A stretch of DNA of 11,319 nt from Bacillaceae bacterium UBA7792 (lineage in GTDB: Bacteria > Bacillota > Bacilli > Bacillales > Cytobacillaceae). Under the pieces are notes generated by a model. That model was given only the letters and a program-made list of their open reading frames with translations. It made no database searches and was not told the DNA's origin. Where the stretch lies: NCBI GenBank assembly GCA_002480735.1, contig DLCS01000093.1, positions 6,512 through 17,830 on the forward strand. Reading direction: 5' to 3'. The translations under genes and the position numbers were made by a program. Positions 1 to 5,425 of this stretch are shown here, piece after piece (the first letter of the stretch is position 1; every line of letters begins with the position of its first letter).

Positions 1-933
1 CTGGAGGATGGAATTTATCTGAAGGAAGTGGCGGATCAGCCAAATATTCAGGATGTTGTGATCGTGGGTGGAGGCTATATTGGAATTGAAGTAGTAGAAG
101 CGATGCTAAGGCTTGGAAAGAGAGTTCGAGTCATTGAACTGTCTGATCGAATCCTTAGAACCTTTGATTCGGAATTAACCGATCTTGCTGAAAAGGAGCT
201 AGTCAAGCACGGGGTCGAATTGAATCTTGGTGAAAAGGTTGAAGGCTTTATCGGTTCTGAACGGGTAGAGGCGGTCCAAACCGACAAAGGAACCTATCCT
301 GCGGATTTAGTACTCCTATCCATTGGAGTAAGACCAGCTACGAAGTTTTTGGATGGCTCTGGTGTTGCTCTTGCCGAAAATGGAGCTGTCATTATTGATA
401 GAGAAATGAGAACGAACATAAAAGACGTGTACTCCGCTGGGGACTGTGCTCAAGTGTATCATAAGGTTATGGAAGAGAACACATTTATTCCACTTGGAAC
501 GAATGCCAACAAATGTGGAAGACTTGCGGGTGTCAATATTGCCGGTCAACATAATAAATATGTTGGAACACTTGGTAGTGCGGCCATTAAAGTATGTGAT
601 TTAGAAATGGGCCGTACTGGTTTATCGGAGATTGATGCTCGTAATTTAGCGATTGATTATACGACTGTATTTGTCAAAAGTGCGGATCACCCAGGCTACT
701 ATCCGAACCAAACCCCTATTTGGATAAAGCTAATTTGTGAGAAGAGAACAAGAAGAATACTTGGTGCACAGGCAATTGGGAATAAGGGAGCAGTCCTAAG
801 AATTGATATTTTTGCTGTAGCCATTCACAACAATATGTCAGCTGATGAATTGGGTATGACAGATTTAGTCTATGCCCCTCCTTTTGCAGGGGTTTGGGAT
901 GCAGTCCACATTGCTTGTAATGCGGTTAAGTAG
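1..933 (+). CDS. CoA-disulfide reductase / NADH oxidase-like flavoprotein (C-terminal part)
   Basis: The frame is open from base 1, so the gene begins upstream of the window; the first in-frame GTG (28) is not the true start. The visible part starts just before the pyridine-nucleotide-binding motif VIVGGGYIGIE. It continues through the second FAD motif (VYSAGDCAQVY) into the C-terminal dimerisation domain. Two tyrosine motifs of the coenzyme A-disulfide reductase branch are present: GYYPNQTPIWIKL and LVYAPPFAGVW, corresponding to the tyrosines that assist CoA-disulfide reduction in the staphylococcal enzyme. The N-terminal FAD-binding segment and redox-active Cys (SFxxC-type) lie outside, so I cannot tell a CoA-disulfide/persulfide reductase from an H2O- or H2O2-forming NADH oxidase. 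The enzyme should be cytosolic, using NAD(P)H and FAD. It ends 17 nt before the CoA-transferase-like pair and is probably co-transcribed with it. Confidence 0.85.
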   Translation: MEDGIYLKEVADQPNIQDVVIVGGGYIGIEVVEAMLRLGKRVRVIELSDRILRTFDSELTDLAEKELVKHGVELNLGEKVEGFIGSERVEAVQTDKGTYPADLVLLSIGVRPATKFLDGSGVALAENGAVIIDREMRTNIKDVYSAGDCAQVYHKVMEENTFIPLGTNANKCGRLAGVNIAGQHNKYVGTLGSAAIKVCDLEMGRTGLSEIDARNLAIDYTTVFVKSADHPGYYPNQTPIWIKLICEKRTRRILGAQAIGNKGAVLRIDIFAVAIHNNMSADELGMTDLVYAPPFAGVWDAVHIACNAVK

Positions 934-950
934 GATTGGAGGTGGCATAA

Positions 951-1781
951 ATGAAGAAACTGAAAAGCTTAAAGGATGCGATTCAGATAATAAATGACGG
1001 CGATATGGTTTCCTTTGGAGGTAATGTTCTTCATCGTGCTCCCATGGCCGCTGTTCGTGAGATTGCACGCCAAAATAAGAAGAACTTGAGACTTGTCAAA
1101 ACAGCTGGGGCCCAGGACATTGATCTATTGTGCGCCATGGGCTGTGTGGAATCTGTTGATGCGGGGTTTGTCAGCTATGAATCGAAATATGGCCTTGCTA
1201 ATCACTATCGTAAGGGTGTGCAATCCGGGACGATTAAGGGTAATGAACACGCCTGTTATACAGTCATCTGCGCTCTCCGCGGGGCAAGTATGAATGTTCC
1301 GTTTATGCCAGTTAAAGGGCTCAACGCAGGTGATTTGTTAGTAGAAAACGATTATTTCGTGGTCGTAGAGGATCCGTTTAGTGGCGAGCCTGTTACATTG
1401 GTTAAATCATTAGTACCAGACGTGGCGATTATTCATGTTCAGGAATGCGATGAAAAAGGGAACGCCATCATTTACGGACCGAAGTTTGAGGACACGCTAT
1501 TAAGTCGAGCAGCTAAAAAGGTCATCATTACAGCCGAGCAAATTGTTCCTGAAACGAAAACAAAATTGAATGCTGAACGTGTGGATATTCCAGGTTTCCT
1601 AGTGGATTCTGTCGTGCATGTACCAAAGGGTGCAGCACCAAGTTCATGCTATAAAAAATATGATATCGATGACAAATCGATTTCATCATTTATTGGTATG
1701 AAAACAAAGGAAGAAATGCTTGCATATCTGAAGAGCTATGAAGTGAAGGATTATATCGGAGAAAGGATGGGGAGAAGATGA
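951..1781 (+). CDS. CoA-transferase family protein, subunit A (GctA/IpdA-like)
   Basis: This 276-residue protein belongs to the family I CoA-transferase fold. The N-terminal KSLKDAIQIINDGDMVSFGG is the family opening, followed by HRAPMAAVREIAR and the conserved core NVPFMPVKGL (about 115-124). PDVAIIHVQECDEKGNAIIYGPKF (155-178 region) matches the glutaconate CoA-transferase alpha subunit. It is a little shorter than GctA. Aligned from memory with mycobacterial IpdA, the region of the IpdA catalytic glutamate reads GTIKGNEHACY (93-103). One Glu (E99) is retained, and a second IpdA Glu falls on Cys102. The ATG at 951 has a good GGAGGTGG site at 938-945. The stop overlaps the start of subunit B (ATGA), which implies translational coupling and a heteromeric enzyme. 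The substrate is unknown; an acyl-CoA or ring-opened CoA thioester is likely. The fold is secure, the reaction is not. Confidence 0.85.
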   Translation: MKKLKSLKDAIQIINDGDMVSFGGNVLHRAPMAAVREIARQNKKNLRLVKTAGAQDIDLLCAMGCVESVDAGFVSYESKYGLANHYRKGVQSGTIKGNEHACYTVICALRGASMNVPFMPVKGLNAGDLLVENDYFVVVEDPFSGEPVTLVKSLVPDVAIIHVQECDEKGNAIIYGPKFEDTLLSRAAKKVIITAEQIVPETKTKLNAERVDIPGFLVDSVVHVPKGAAPSSCYKKYDIDDKSISSFIGMKTKEEMLAYLKSYEVKDYIGERMGRR

Positions 1782-2506
1782 CAAACAACACGGATTATCG
1801 AATAAGTGATATCATGACTTGTGCGATTTCAAATATGCTACAGGATAATGAAACGGTCTTCCATGGTGTCTCCTCTCATCTCCCAATGGTAGCGATGAAG
1901 CTTGCCAAATCCATGCATGCTCCTGATTTAGTTCATCTTAATATTCCTGGTGGAGTAAATCCTGGTTCAATTCAGCACTCCTCCTATTCCTCCGCTGGCG
2001 CAGAGTTGCTTGGAACAGGAGAGGCTTATTTTCCTCTTCAAGAGGTCTTTGACCTATCGATGCGCGGGAAGCTTGATGTTGCCTTTTTAGGTGGAATTCA
2101 GTTTGACATAAATGGAAACGTAAATGCATCTGTCATTGGAAATTATCATAAACCAAAGGTAAGGCTGCCAGGTGGTGCTGGAAGTGCTGTGCTTATTCCG
2201 ACAGCAAAAAAAGCTATTATTTGGAGGACGAAGCACGATAAAAGAACCTTTGTAGAAAAGGTTGATTTCACCACGACAAGGGGAAATCTCTGGAGGATCG
2301 TGACTCCGCTTTGTGTATTTGAGTTTCGCCATGGAAAGCTTCATCTTGAAAGCATTCATCCGACCTCAAGTCTAGAAGAGGTCCAAGAGAATACAGGCTT
2401 CGAACTCATCTATGATAAATTGAAATATACGAGCCTACCAACGAAACAAGAGCTTCAAATGCTGAAGAAAATTGATCCCCATGATTATCGCTCCATCGAA
2501 TTTTAG
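1778..2506 (+). CDS. CoA-transferase family protein, subunit B (IpdB/GctB-like, catalytic Glu absent)
   Basis: This 242-residue protein is the partner of the preceding subunit; its ATG overlaps the upstream TGA. Family markers are LAKSMHAPDLV (42-52), FLGGIQFDINGNVNASVIG (around 103-122), LPGGAGSAVLIP and the tail LPTKQELQMLKKIDP. In Acidaminococcus GctB the segment after the APD motif carries the catalytic glutamate (Glu54, VESG). Here the same stretch reads HLNIPGG and the aligned residue is Ile56. A family I transferase forms a glutamyl-CoA thioester on that Glu, so classical transfer looks impossible. Mycobacterial IpdB also lacks it, and IpdAB hydrolyses a C-C bond in steroid ring C/D breakdown. 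The C-terminal part (WRIVTPLCVFEF, HPTSSLEEVQENTGFEL) resembles IpdB as well as GctB. I infer a hydrolase-like or otherwise altered acyl-CoA enzyme. Database annotation would probably say CoA-transferase beta. Confidence 0.82.
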   Translation: MTNNTDYRISDIMTCAISNMLQDNETVFHGVSSHLPMVAMKLAKSMHAPDLVHLNIPGGVNPGSIQHSSYSSAGAELLGTGEAYFPLQEVFDLSMRGKLDVAFLGGIQFDINGNVNASVIGNYHKPKVRLPGGAGSAVLIPTAKKAIIWRTKHDKRTFVEKVDFTTTRGNLWRIVTPLCVFEFRHGKLHLESIHPTSSLEEVQENTGFELIYDKLKYTSLPTKQELQMLKKIDPHDYRSIEF

Positions 2507-2567
2507 AATTGTTTGTTTCTTGCTTTTTTAAAAGACTAATAGATTAGATACATGAAGTATTTTTAGT

Positions 2568-2606
2568 AAACCCTCTTTTCCTTTTAACGGGATGAGAGGG
2601 TTTTTT
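2568..2606 (+). terminator. Intrinsic terminator of the CoA-transferase-like operon
   Basis: A perfect 9-bp stem, AAACCCTCT (2568-2576) with AGAGGGTTT (2595-2603), has an 18-nt loop and ends in a run of six T (2601-2606). It lies 61 nt after the subunit B stop and insulates the operon from aceA. Confidence 0.85.
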
Positions 2607-2672
2607 ACTGCTTAAGAAAACAGTTCTTGGCTTATTGTCGAAAAAGTTTTCTAAAAAATATGAAAAAGAGGG

Positions 2673-2701
2673 TTCCATTTCTCGAATTACTGTTATATAA
2701 T
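2673..2701 (+). promoter_or_regulatory. Candidate sigma-A promoter of aceA
   Basis: A perfect TATAAT lies at 2696-2701. The -35 at 17-nt spacing (TTCCAT, 2673-2678) is poor, so an activator or another promoter may be involved. A weaker alternative is TTGTCG (2635-2640) with TATGAA (2659-2664, 18-nt spacing). I saw no convincing CcpA cre site between 2607 and 2812. Confidence 0.45.
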
Positions 2702-2731
2702 ACAAAATATATATAGCCAGTCTGTATTATA
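2696..2731. repeat. 9-bp inverted repeat overlapping the aceA -10 box
   Basis: TATAATACA (2696-2704) and TGTATTATA (2723-2731) are perfect reverse complements 18 nt apart. The pairing continues to GTTA/TAAC if a 2-nt bulge is allowed. The left arm contains the -10 hexamer. It could be a repressor operator or a hairpin at the 5' end of the transcript. Confidence 0.5.
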
Positions 2732-2812
2732 ACAAAGGGGTAATATAGATAGGTCAAAAAGAGAAAGCTCTGCAGAAAAACAAATATTCATAGTTTGAGA
2801 GGAGAATGGGAA

Positions 2813-4099
2813 ATGACAAACGAAAGAGTAAAGCAATTGCAAGAAAGCTGGGAGATGGATGCTCGCTGGAAAGGAATCACAAGACCATACACAGCGGAAG
2901 ATGTGATTAAATTACGTGGTTCAATCGATATTGAGCATACATTAGCTCGACGCGGTGCTGAAAAGCTGTGGAACCTTATAAATACTGAGGATTTTGTTAA
3001 TGCTTTAGGTGCATTAACTGGAAACCAAGCGGTACAACAGGTAAAGGCCGGATTGAAGGCCATCTACTTAAGCGGATGGCAGGTTGCCGCGGATGCGAAC
3101 CTGTCTGGTCATATGTATCCAGACCAAAGCTTGTACCCAGCAAATAGTGTTCCACATGTGGTGAAGCGTATTAATCAAGCTCTTCAACGAGCAGATCAAA
3201 TCTCATACCTAGAAGGCGACGAGTCCATCGACTGGTTTGCACCAATTGTAGCGGATGCAGAAGCTGGTTTTGGTGGGCAGTTAAACGTATTCGAACTCAT
3301 GAAGGGCATGATCGAAGCAGGAGCAGCTGGTGTTCACTTCGAGGATCAGCTTTCTTCTGAGAAAAAATGTGGCCACTTAGGCGGAAAAGTATTGCTTCCA
3401 ACTCAAACGGCAGTTAAGAACCTGATTGCTGCACGTCTTGCTGCAGACGTAATGGGCGTTCCAACTGTTTTAGTTGCCCGTACGGATGCGAATGCAGCGG
3501 ATTTAATTACGAGTGATGTTGACCCTTATGATGCGGAATTTATTGTTGGAGAACGAACTGCTGAAGGATTTTACCGTACGAAAGCTGGTTTAGACCAAGC
3601 AATCGCACGCGGTCTTGCTTACGCGCCTTATGCAGACTTAATTTGGTGTGAAACTTCTGAACCAAATATCGATGAAGCAAGACGTTTTGCTGAAGCGATC
3701 CATGAGAAGTTCCCTGGCAAGCTACTAGCATACAACTGCTCACCTTCCTTCAACTGGAAAGCGAAGCTTAGCGACGAGGAAATCGCTAACTTCCAAATTG
3801 AGCTTGGAAAAATGGGCTACAAGTTCCAATTCGTTACACTTGCTGGCTTCCATTCATTGAACCACAGCATGTTCAATCTTGCTCTTGGCTACAAGGATCG
3901 TGGCATGGCTGCATACTCTGAATTACAGCAAGCTGAATTTGCAAGCGAAAAGGATGGGTACACAGCTACTCGCCACCAAAGAGAAGTTGGTACAGGCTAC
4001 TTCGATCAGGTGTCCATGGTTGTAACAGGCGGTACTTCTTCTACAACAGCATTAAAAGGCTCAACAGAAGAAGAGCAATTTACTGCAAGTACAAAGTAA
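2813..4099 (+). CDS. aceA: Isocitrate lyase
   Basis: Isocitrate lyase cleaves isocitrate to glyoxylate and succinate, the first step of the glyoxylate shunt, needed for growth on acetate or fatty acids. The 428-residue length matches bacterial AceA. The catalytic signature KKCGHLGGK is intact (184-192, nucleophilic Cys186). So are the substrate/Mg region [15 protein letters not shown] (141-155), HFEDQL and [12 protein letters not shown] chose ATG 2813 over the in-frame TTG at 2795 because AGAGGAGA (2798-2805) is well placed only for the ATG, and [16 protein letters not shown] is the usual Bacillus N-terminus. The gene is flanked by terminators (2568-2606 and 4149-4181) and so stands alone. 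In many bacilli malate synthase (aceB) is adjacent, but here it is not in the window. The protein is cytosolic and tetrameric by family knowledge. Confidence 0.97.
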   Translation: MTNERVKQLQESWEMDARWKGITRPYTAEDVIKLRGSIDIEHTLARRGAEKLWNLINTEDFVNALGALTGNQAVQQVKAGLKAIYLSGWQVAADANLSGHMYPDQSLYPANSVPHVVKRINQALQRADQISYLEGDESIDWFAPIVADAEAGFGGQLNVFELMKGMIEAGAAGVHFEDQLSSEKKCGHLGGKVLLPTQTAVKNLIAARLAADVMGVPTVLVARTDANAADLITSDVDPYDAEFIVGERTAEGFYRTKAGLDQAIARGLAYAPYADLIWCETSEPNIDEARRFAEAIHEKFPGKLLAYNCSPSFNWKAKLSDEEIANFQIELGKMGYKFQFVTLAGFHSLNHSMFNLALGYKDRGMAAYSELQQAEFASEKDGYTATRHQREVGTGYFDQVSMVVTGGTSSTTALKGSTEEEQFTASTK

Positions 4100-4148
4100 T
4101 CCTCCATTAATAATGTGGATTTTCTAACTATATCTTTCTCCAATTTTG

Positions 4149-4181
4149 TCCTTCTCTTCAATCGAAGAGGAGGATTTTTTT
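4149..4181 (+). terminator. Intrinsic terminator of aceA
   Basis: The stem CCTTCTCTTC (4150-4159) pairs with GAAGAGGAGG (4164-4173) with one G·U, and T4149-A4174 extends it. The tetraloop is AATC, followed by seven T (4175-4181). It is strong and lies 50 nt after the aceA stop. Confidence 0.92.
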
Positions 4182-4206
4182 CGATCGTTGTGGCAAACTG
4201 GAAGTA

Positions 4207-4222
4207 TTAATCAATTGATTAA
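4207..4222. repeat. Perfect 16-bp palindrome (operator candidate)
   Basis: TTAATCAATTGATTAA is a perfect, uninterrupted palindrome in the 161-nt gap between the aceA terminator and yueI. Its size and AT-rich symmetry fit a dimeric regulator site. I cannot name the regulator. Confidence 0.55.
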
Positions 4223-4261
4223 ATGAATCGTTGCTGATATGTATACCAAGAGCAGAAAGCC

Positions 4262-4307
4262 ATGAATAGAGAAGAGTTTTTATGCACGGTGCGTCGTTTC
4301 TATTCAT
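4262..4307. repeat. Inverted repeat with nested hairpin upstream of yueI
   Basis: ATGAATAGA (4262-4270) and TCTATTCAT (4299-4307) are perfect 9-bp arms 28 nt apart. One G·U and one A-T pair can extend them inward. Inside lies a small hairpin, GCAC-G-GTGC (4284-4292). The element ends 35 nt before the yueI start. It may be a leader RNA structure or a regulator site, and no T run follows it, so it is not a terminator. Confidence 0.5.
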
Positions 4308-4342
4308 ACATAATAATAGCCTGATAGTGAGGGGGAAAAGAA

Positions 4343-4792
4343 ATGACAAAACCCAATGTGGAGGATTATCTTCAGCAGGGCATCTATGGTCAAAAGGAAA
4401 TCAACCCTGATGAGAGAAGAAAATTTTTAGGAACGTTGCGTGAAAGAATTGTTATTGCACTCACACAAGGACAGGTCATGCAAGAAGGAATTTTTCAAGA
4501 GGTCGAGGATGCTCTTAAAGTCAATCAAGGAGCCAAATTATTATTAAACGGAAATATCGATTATTCCTATTTATCAAAATACACCAAATTAAGCAATCAA
4601 TATAATGTTGAATATACGATTGTGACCAACAAAGAGCATAATACTGACATCGGTTTAGTTCTTGCCTATGATCATGCTGTCGATAAAGAAGAGATTTACA
4701 TTACCCAAAAGAAAATAGAAAACGAAGAAAGCAAGGGAACACCTAAAAAAGGAGTATTCTCCCTTTTTTCAAATATCTTTAAGAATAAATAA
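4343..4792 (+). CDS. yueI: YueI-family protein (DUF1694)
   Basis: This 149-residue cytosolic protein of unknown function is recognised by its DUF1694 pattern. Residues 8-43 region reads DYLQQGIYG (7-15), then PDERRKFLGTLRERIVIALTQGQVM, which closely follows Bacillus subtilis YueI (about 132 aa). Next come LLLNGNIDYSYLSKYTKLSNQYNVEYTIV and GLVLAYDHAVDKEEIYI. The last 25 or so residues are a Lys/Ser-rich tail longer than in YueI. It has no signal peptide or membrane segment. The start at ATG 4343 follows GAGGGGG (4329-4335). The gene is monocistronic by layout: a terminator lies upstream and a repeat array plus the gatC promoter downstream. The fold suggests a nucleotide- or RNA-binding-type small domain, but that is only a guess and no reaction is assigned. 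Confidence 0.88.
   Translation: MTKPNVEDYLQQGIYGQKEINPDERRKFLGTLRERIVIALTQGQVMQEGIFQEVEDALKVNQGAKLLLNGNIDYSYLSKYTKLSNQYNVEYTIVTNKEHNTDIGLVLAYDHAVDKEEIYITQKKIENEESKGTPKKGVFSLFSNIFKNK
4745..4769 (+). terminator. Terminator-like hairpin inside the 3' end of yueI
   Basis: A6-GGAG (4745-4754), loop TATT, then CTCC (4759-4762), a bulged C and T6 (4764-4769) form a terminator-shaped stem. It ends 23 nt before the yueI stop codon and encodes part of the Lys-rich tail. The GC core is only 4 bp, so it may be coincidental. Confidence 0.3.
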
Positions 4793-4806
4793 GATGTAAT
4801 GAGTTT

Positions 4807-4849
4807 ATGAGGACAAGACCTAGGGGAATGCGCCCGAACTTGTCGTCAT
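4807..4849 (+). repeat. Palindromic unit 1
   Basis: Arms are ATGAGGACAAG and CTTGTCGTCAT with a G·G mismatch at the fifth pair; T4806 and A4850 extend the outer end. The centre contains CCTAGGGG and CGCCCG and diverges from units 2 and 3, sharing CTAG and CCCGA with unit 4. Confidence 0.9.
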
Positions 4850-4858
4850 AGCGGTTGA

Positions 4859-4901
4859 ATGAGGACAAGATCAGGAGGAAATCACCGGAACTTGTCGTCA
4901 T
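4859..4901 (+). repeat. Palindromic unit 2
   Basis: It has the same arms and G·G mismatch as unit 1. The centre carries GATC and AGGAGG (4873-4878), a Shine-Dalgarno-like hexamer. It is identical to unit 3 except for one C/T change in CACCGG versus CACTGG. Confidence 0.9.
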
Positions 4902-4910
4902 AGCCGCCGA

Positions 4911-4953
4911 ATGAGGACAAGATCAGGAGGAAATCACTGGAACTTGTCGTCAT
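4911..4953 (+). repeat. Palindromic unit 3
   Basis: It is a near-perfect copy of unit 2 (42 of 43 positions), including AGGAGG at 4925-4930 and the conserved G·G arm mismatch. This suggests recent duplication or gene-conversion-like homogenisation of units 2 and 3. Confidence 0.9.
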
Positions 4954-4963
4954 AGCCCCCCGA

Positions 4964-5006
4964 ATGAGGACAAGATCTAGAGTAACCCACCCGATCTTGT
5001 CCTCAT
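4964..5006 (+). repeat. Palindromic unit 4 (perfect 14-bp stem)
   Basis: ATGAGGACAAGATC (4964-4977) and GATCTTGTCCTCAT (4993-5006) are perfectly complementary around a 15-nt centre, so this unit lacks the G·G mismatch of the other three. It is the distal copy, nearest gatC. Confidence 0.92.
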
Positions 5007-5049
5007 AACAATTACATGAGTAATTCATGTCAAAGAGCCCTGCTCTCTA

Positions 5050-5079
5050 TTGCTTTATTGCGGTAAATTTTGTTATTAT
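5050..5079 (+). promoter_or_regulatory. Candidate sigma-A promoter of gatCAB
   Basis: An extended -10, TG-T-TATTAT (TG 5071-5072, hexamer 5074-5079), is paired with TTGCTT (5050-5055) at 18-nt spacing. It leaves a leader of about 35 nt before gatC and lies after the repeat array, so the operon need not depend on yueI transcription. Confidence 0.55.
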
Positions 5080-5122
5080 CAAGTTATTGTTTAGGTCTTA
5101 AATTTAAGTGGAGGTGATAGAG

Positions 5123-5413
5123 ATGTCAAGGATTACAGCGGAACAGGTTAAGCATGTTGCCCACTTGGCAAGACTGGCGGTGACAGAGGAGGATGTGCAG
5201 AAATTTACGCAACAGCTCGATGCCATCATTACCTATGCAGAGCAGCTTAATGAACTCGATACAGAACATGTGGAACCGACTTCACATGTATTAAATATGA
5301 AGAATGTGATGAGAGAAGATATTCAATCAGAAGGACTTCCACGTGAAGAGGTTCTGAAAAATGCACCTGAACACGAGAATGGACAAATTAAGGTGCCATC
5401 GATTATAGAGTAA
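5123..5413 (+). CDS. gatC: Asp-tRNA(Asn)/Glu-tRNA(Gln) amidotransferase subunit C
   Basis: GatC is the small scaffold subunit of the GatCAB complex, which converts Glu-tRNA(Gln) and, where needed, Asp-tRNA(Asn) to the amidated forms. It wraps around GatA and stabilises the GatA-GatB contact. The 96-residue protein starts [20 protein letters not shown] and has the typical [25 protein letters not shown] segment (around 35-60). The tail [21 protein letters not shown] is also typical. I chose ATG 5123 over GTG 5108 because AGTGGAGGTGAT is an almost ideal ribosome site covering that GTG, and the resulting length matches B. subtilis GatC. The stop TAA is part of the next gene's Shine-Dalgarno (TAAGGAGG). 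It is first in the gatC-gatA-gatB operon. Confidence 0.96.
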   Translation: MSRITAEQVKHVAHLARLAVTEEDVQKFTQQLDAIITYAEQLNELDTEHVEPTSHVLNMKNVMREDIQSEGLPREEVLKNAPEHENGQIKVPSIIE

Positions 5414-5425
5414 GGAGGGGGAAGC

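Larger units (their letters stand above)
4807..5006. repeat. Array of four 43-nt palindromic repeat units
   Basis: Four units of exactly 43 nt start at 4807, 4859, 4911 and 4964 (period 52, 52, 53). Each begins ATGAGGACAAG and ends CTTGTCGTCAT (units 1-3) or CTTGTCCTCAT (unit 4), so each can fold as an 11-14 bp hairpin. Spacers are 9, 9 and 10 nt of the form AGC....GA. The central 21 nt vary between units, but units 2 and 3 differ by only one base. The array fills the yueI-gatC intergenic region, has no T runs for termination and no open reading frame. I do not recognise the family; it resembles REP-like palindromic units in style. Confidence 0.95.

Noticed and set aside
4807..5006. CRISPR array
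   Set aside because: The repeated part (43 nt) is itself palindromic and varies in its centre, while the intervals are only 9-10 nt and similar to each other. CRISPR spacers would be longer and unrelated, and no cas gene is present.
4964..5006. Unit 4 hairpin as the yueI terminator
   Set aside because: The stem is strong but is followed by AACAATTACATG with no T run, and the minus-strand side has none either.
4794..5017. Terminal inverted repeats ATGTAAT (4794-4800) and ATTACAT (5011-5017) bounding the array as a mobile element
   Set aside because: Only 7 bp, no target-site duplication visible, and easily expected by chance in AT-rich DNA.
5014..5030. Small hairpin ACATGA/TCATGT before the gatC promoter
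   Set aside because: The 6-bp AT-rich stem is too short to call a regulatory element without conservation data.
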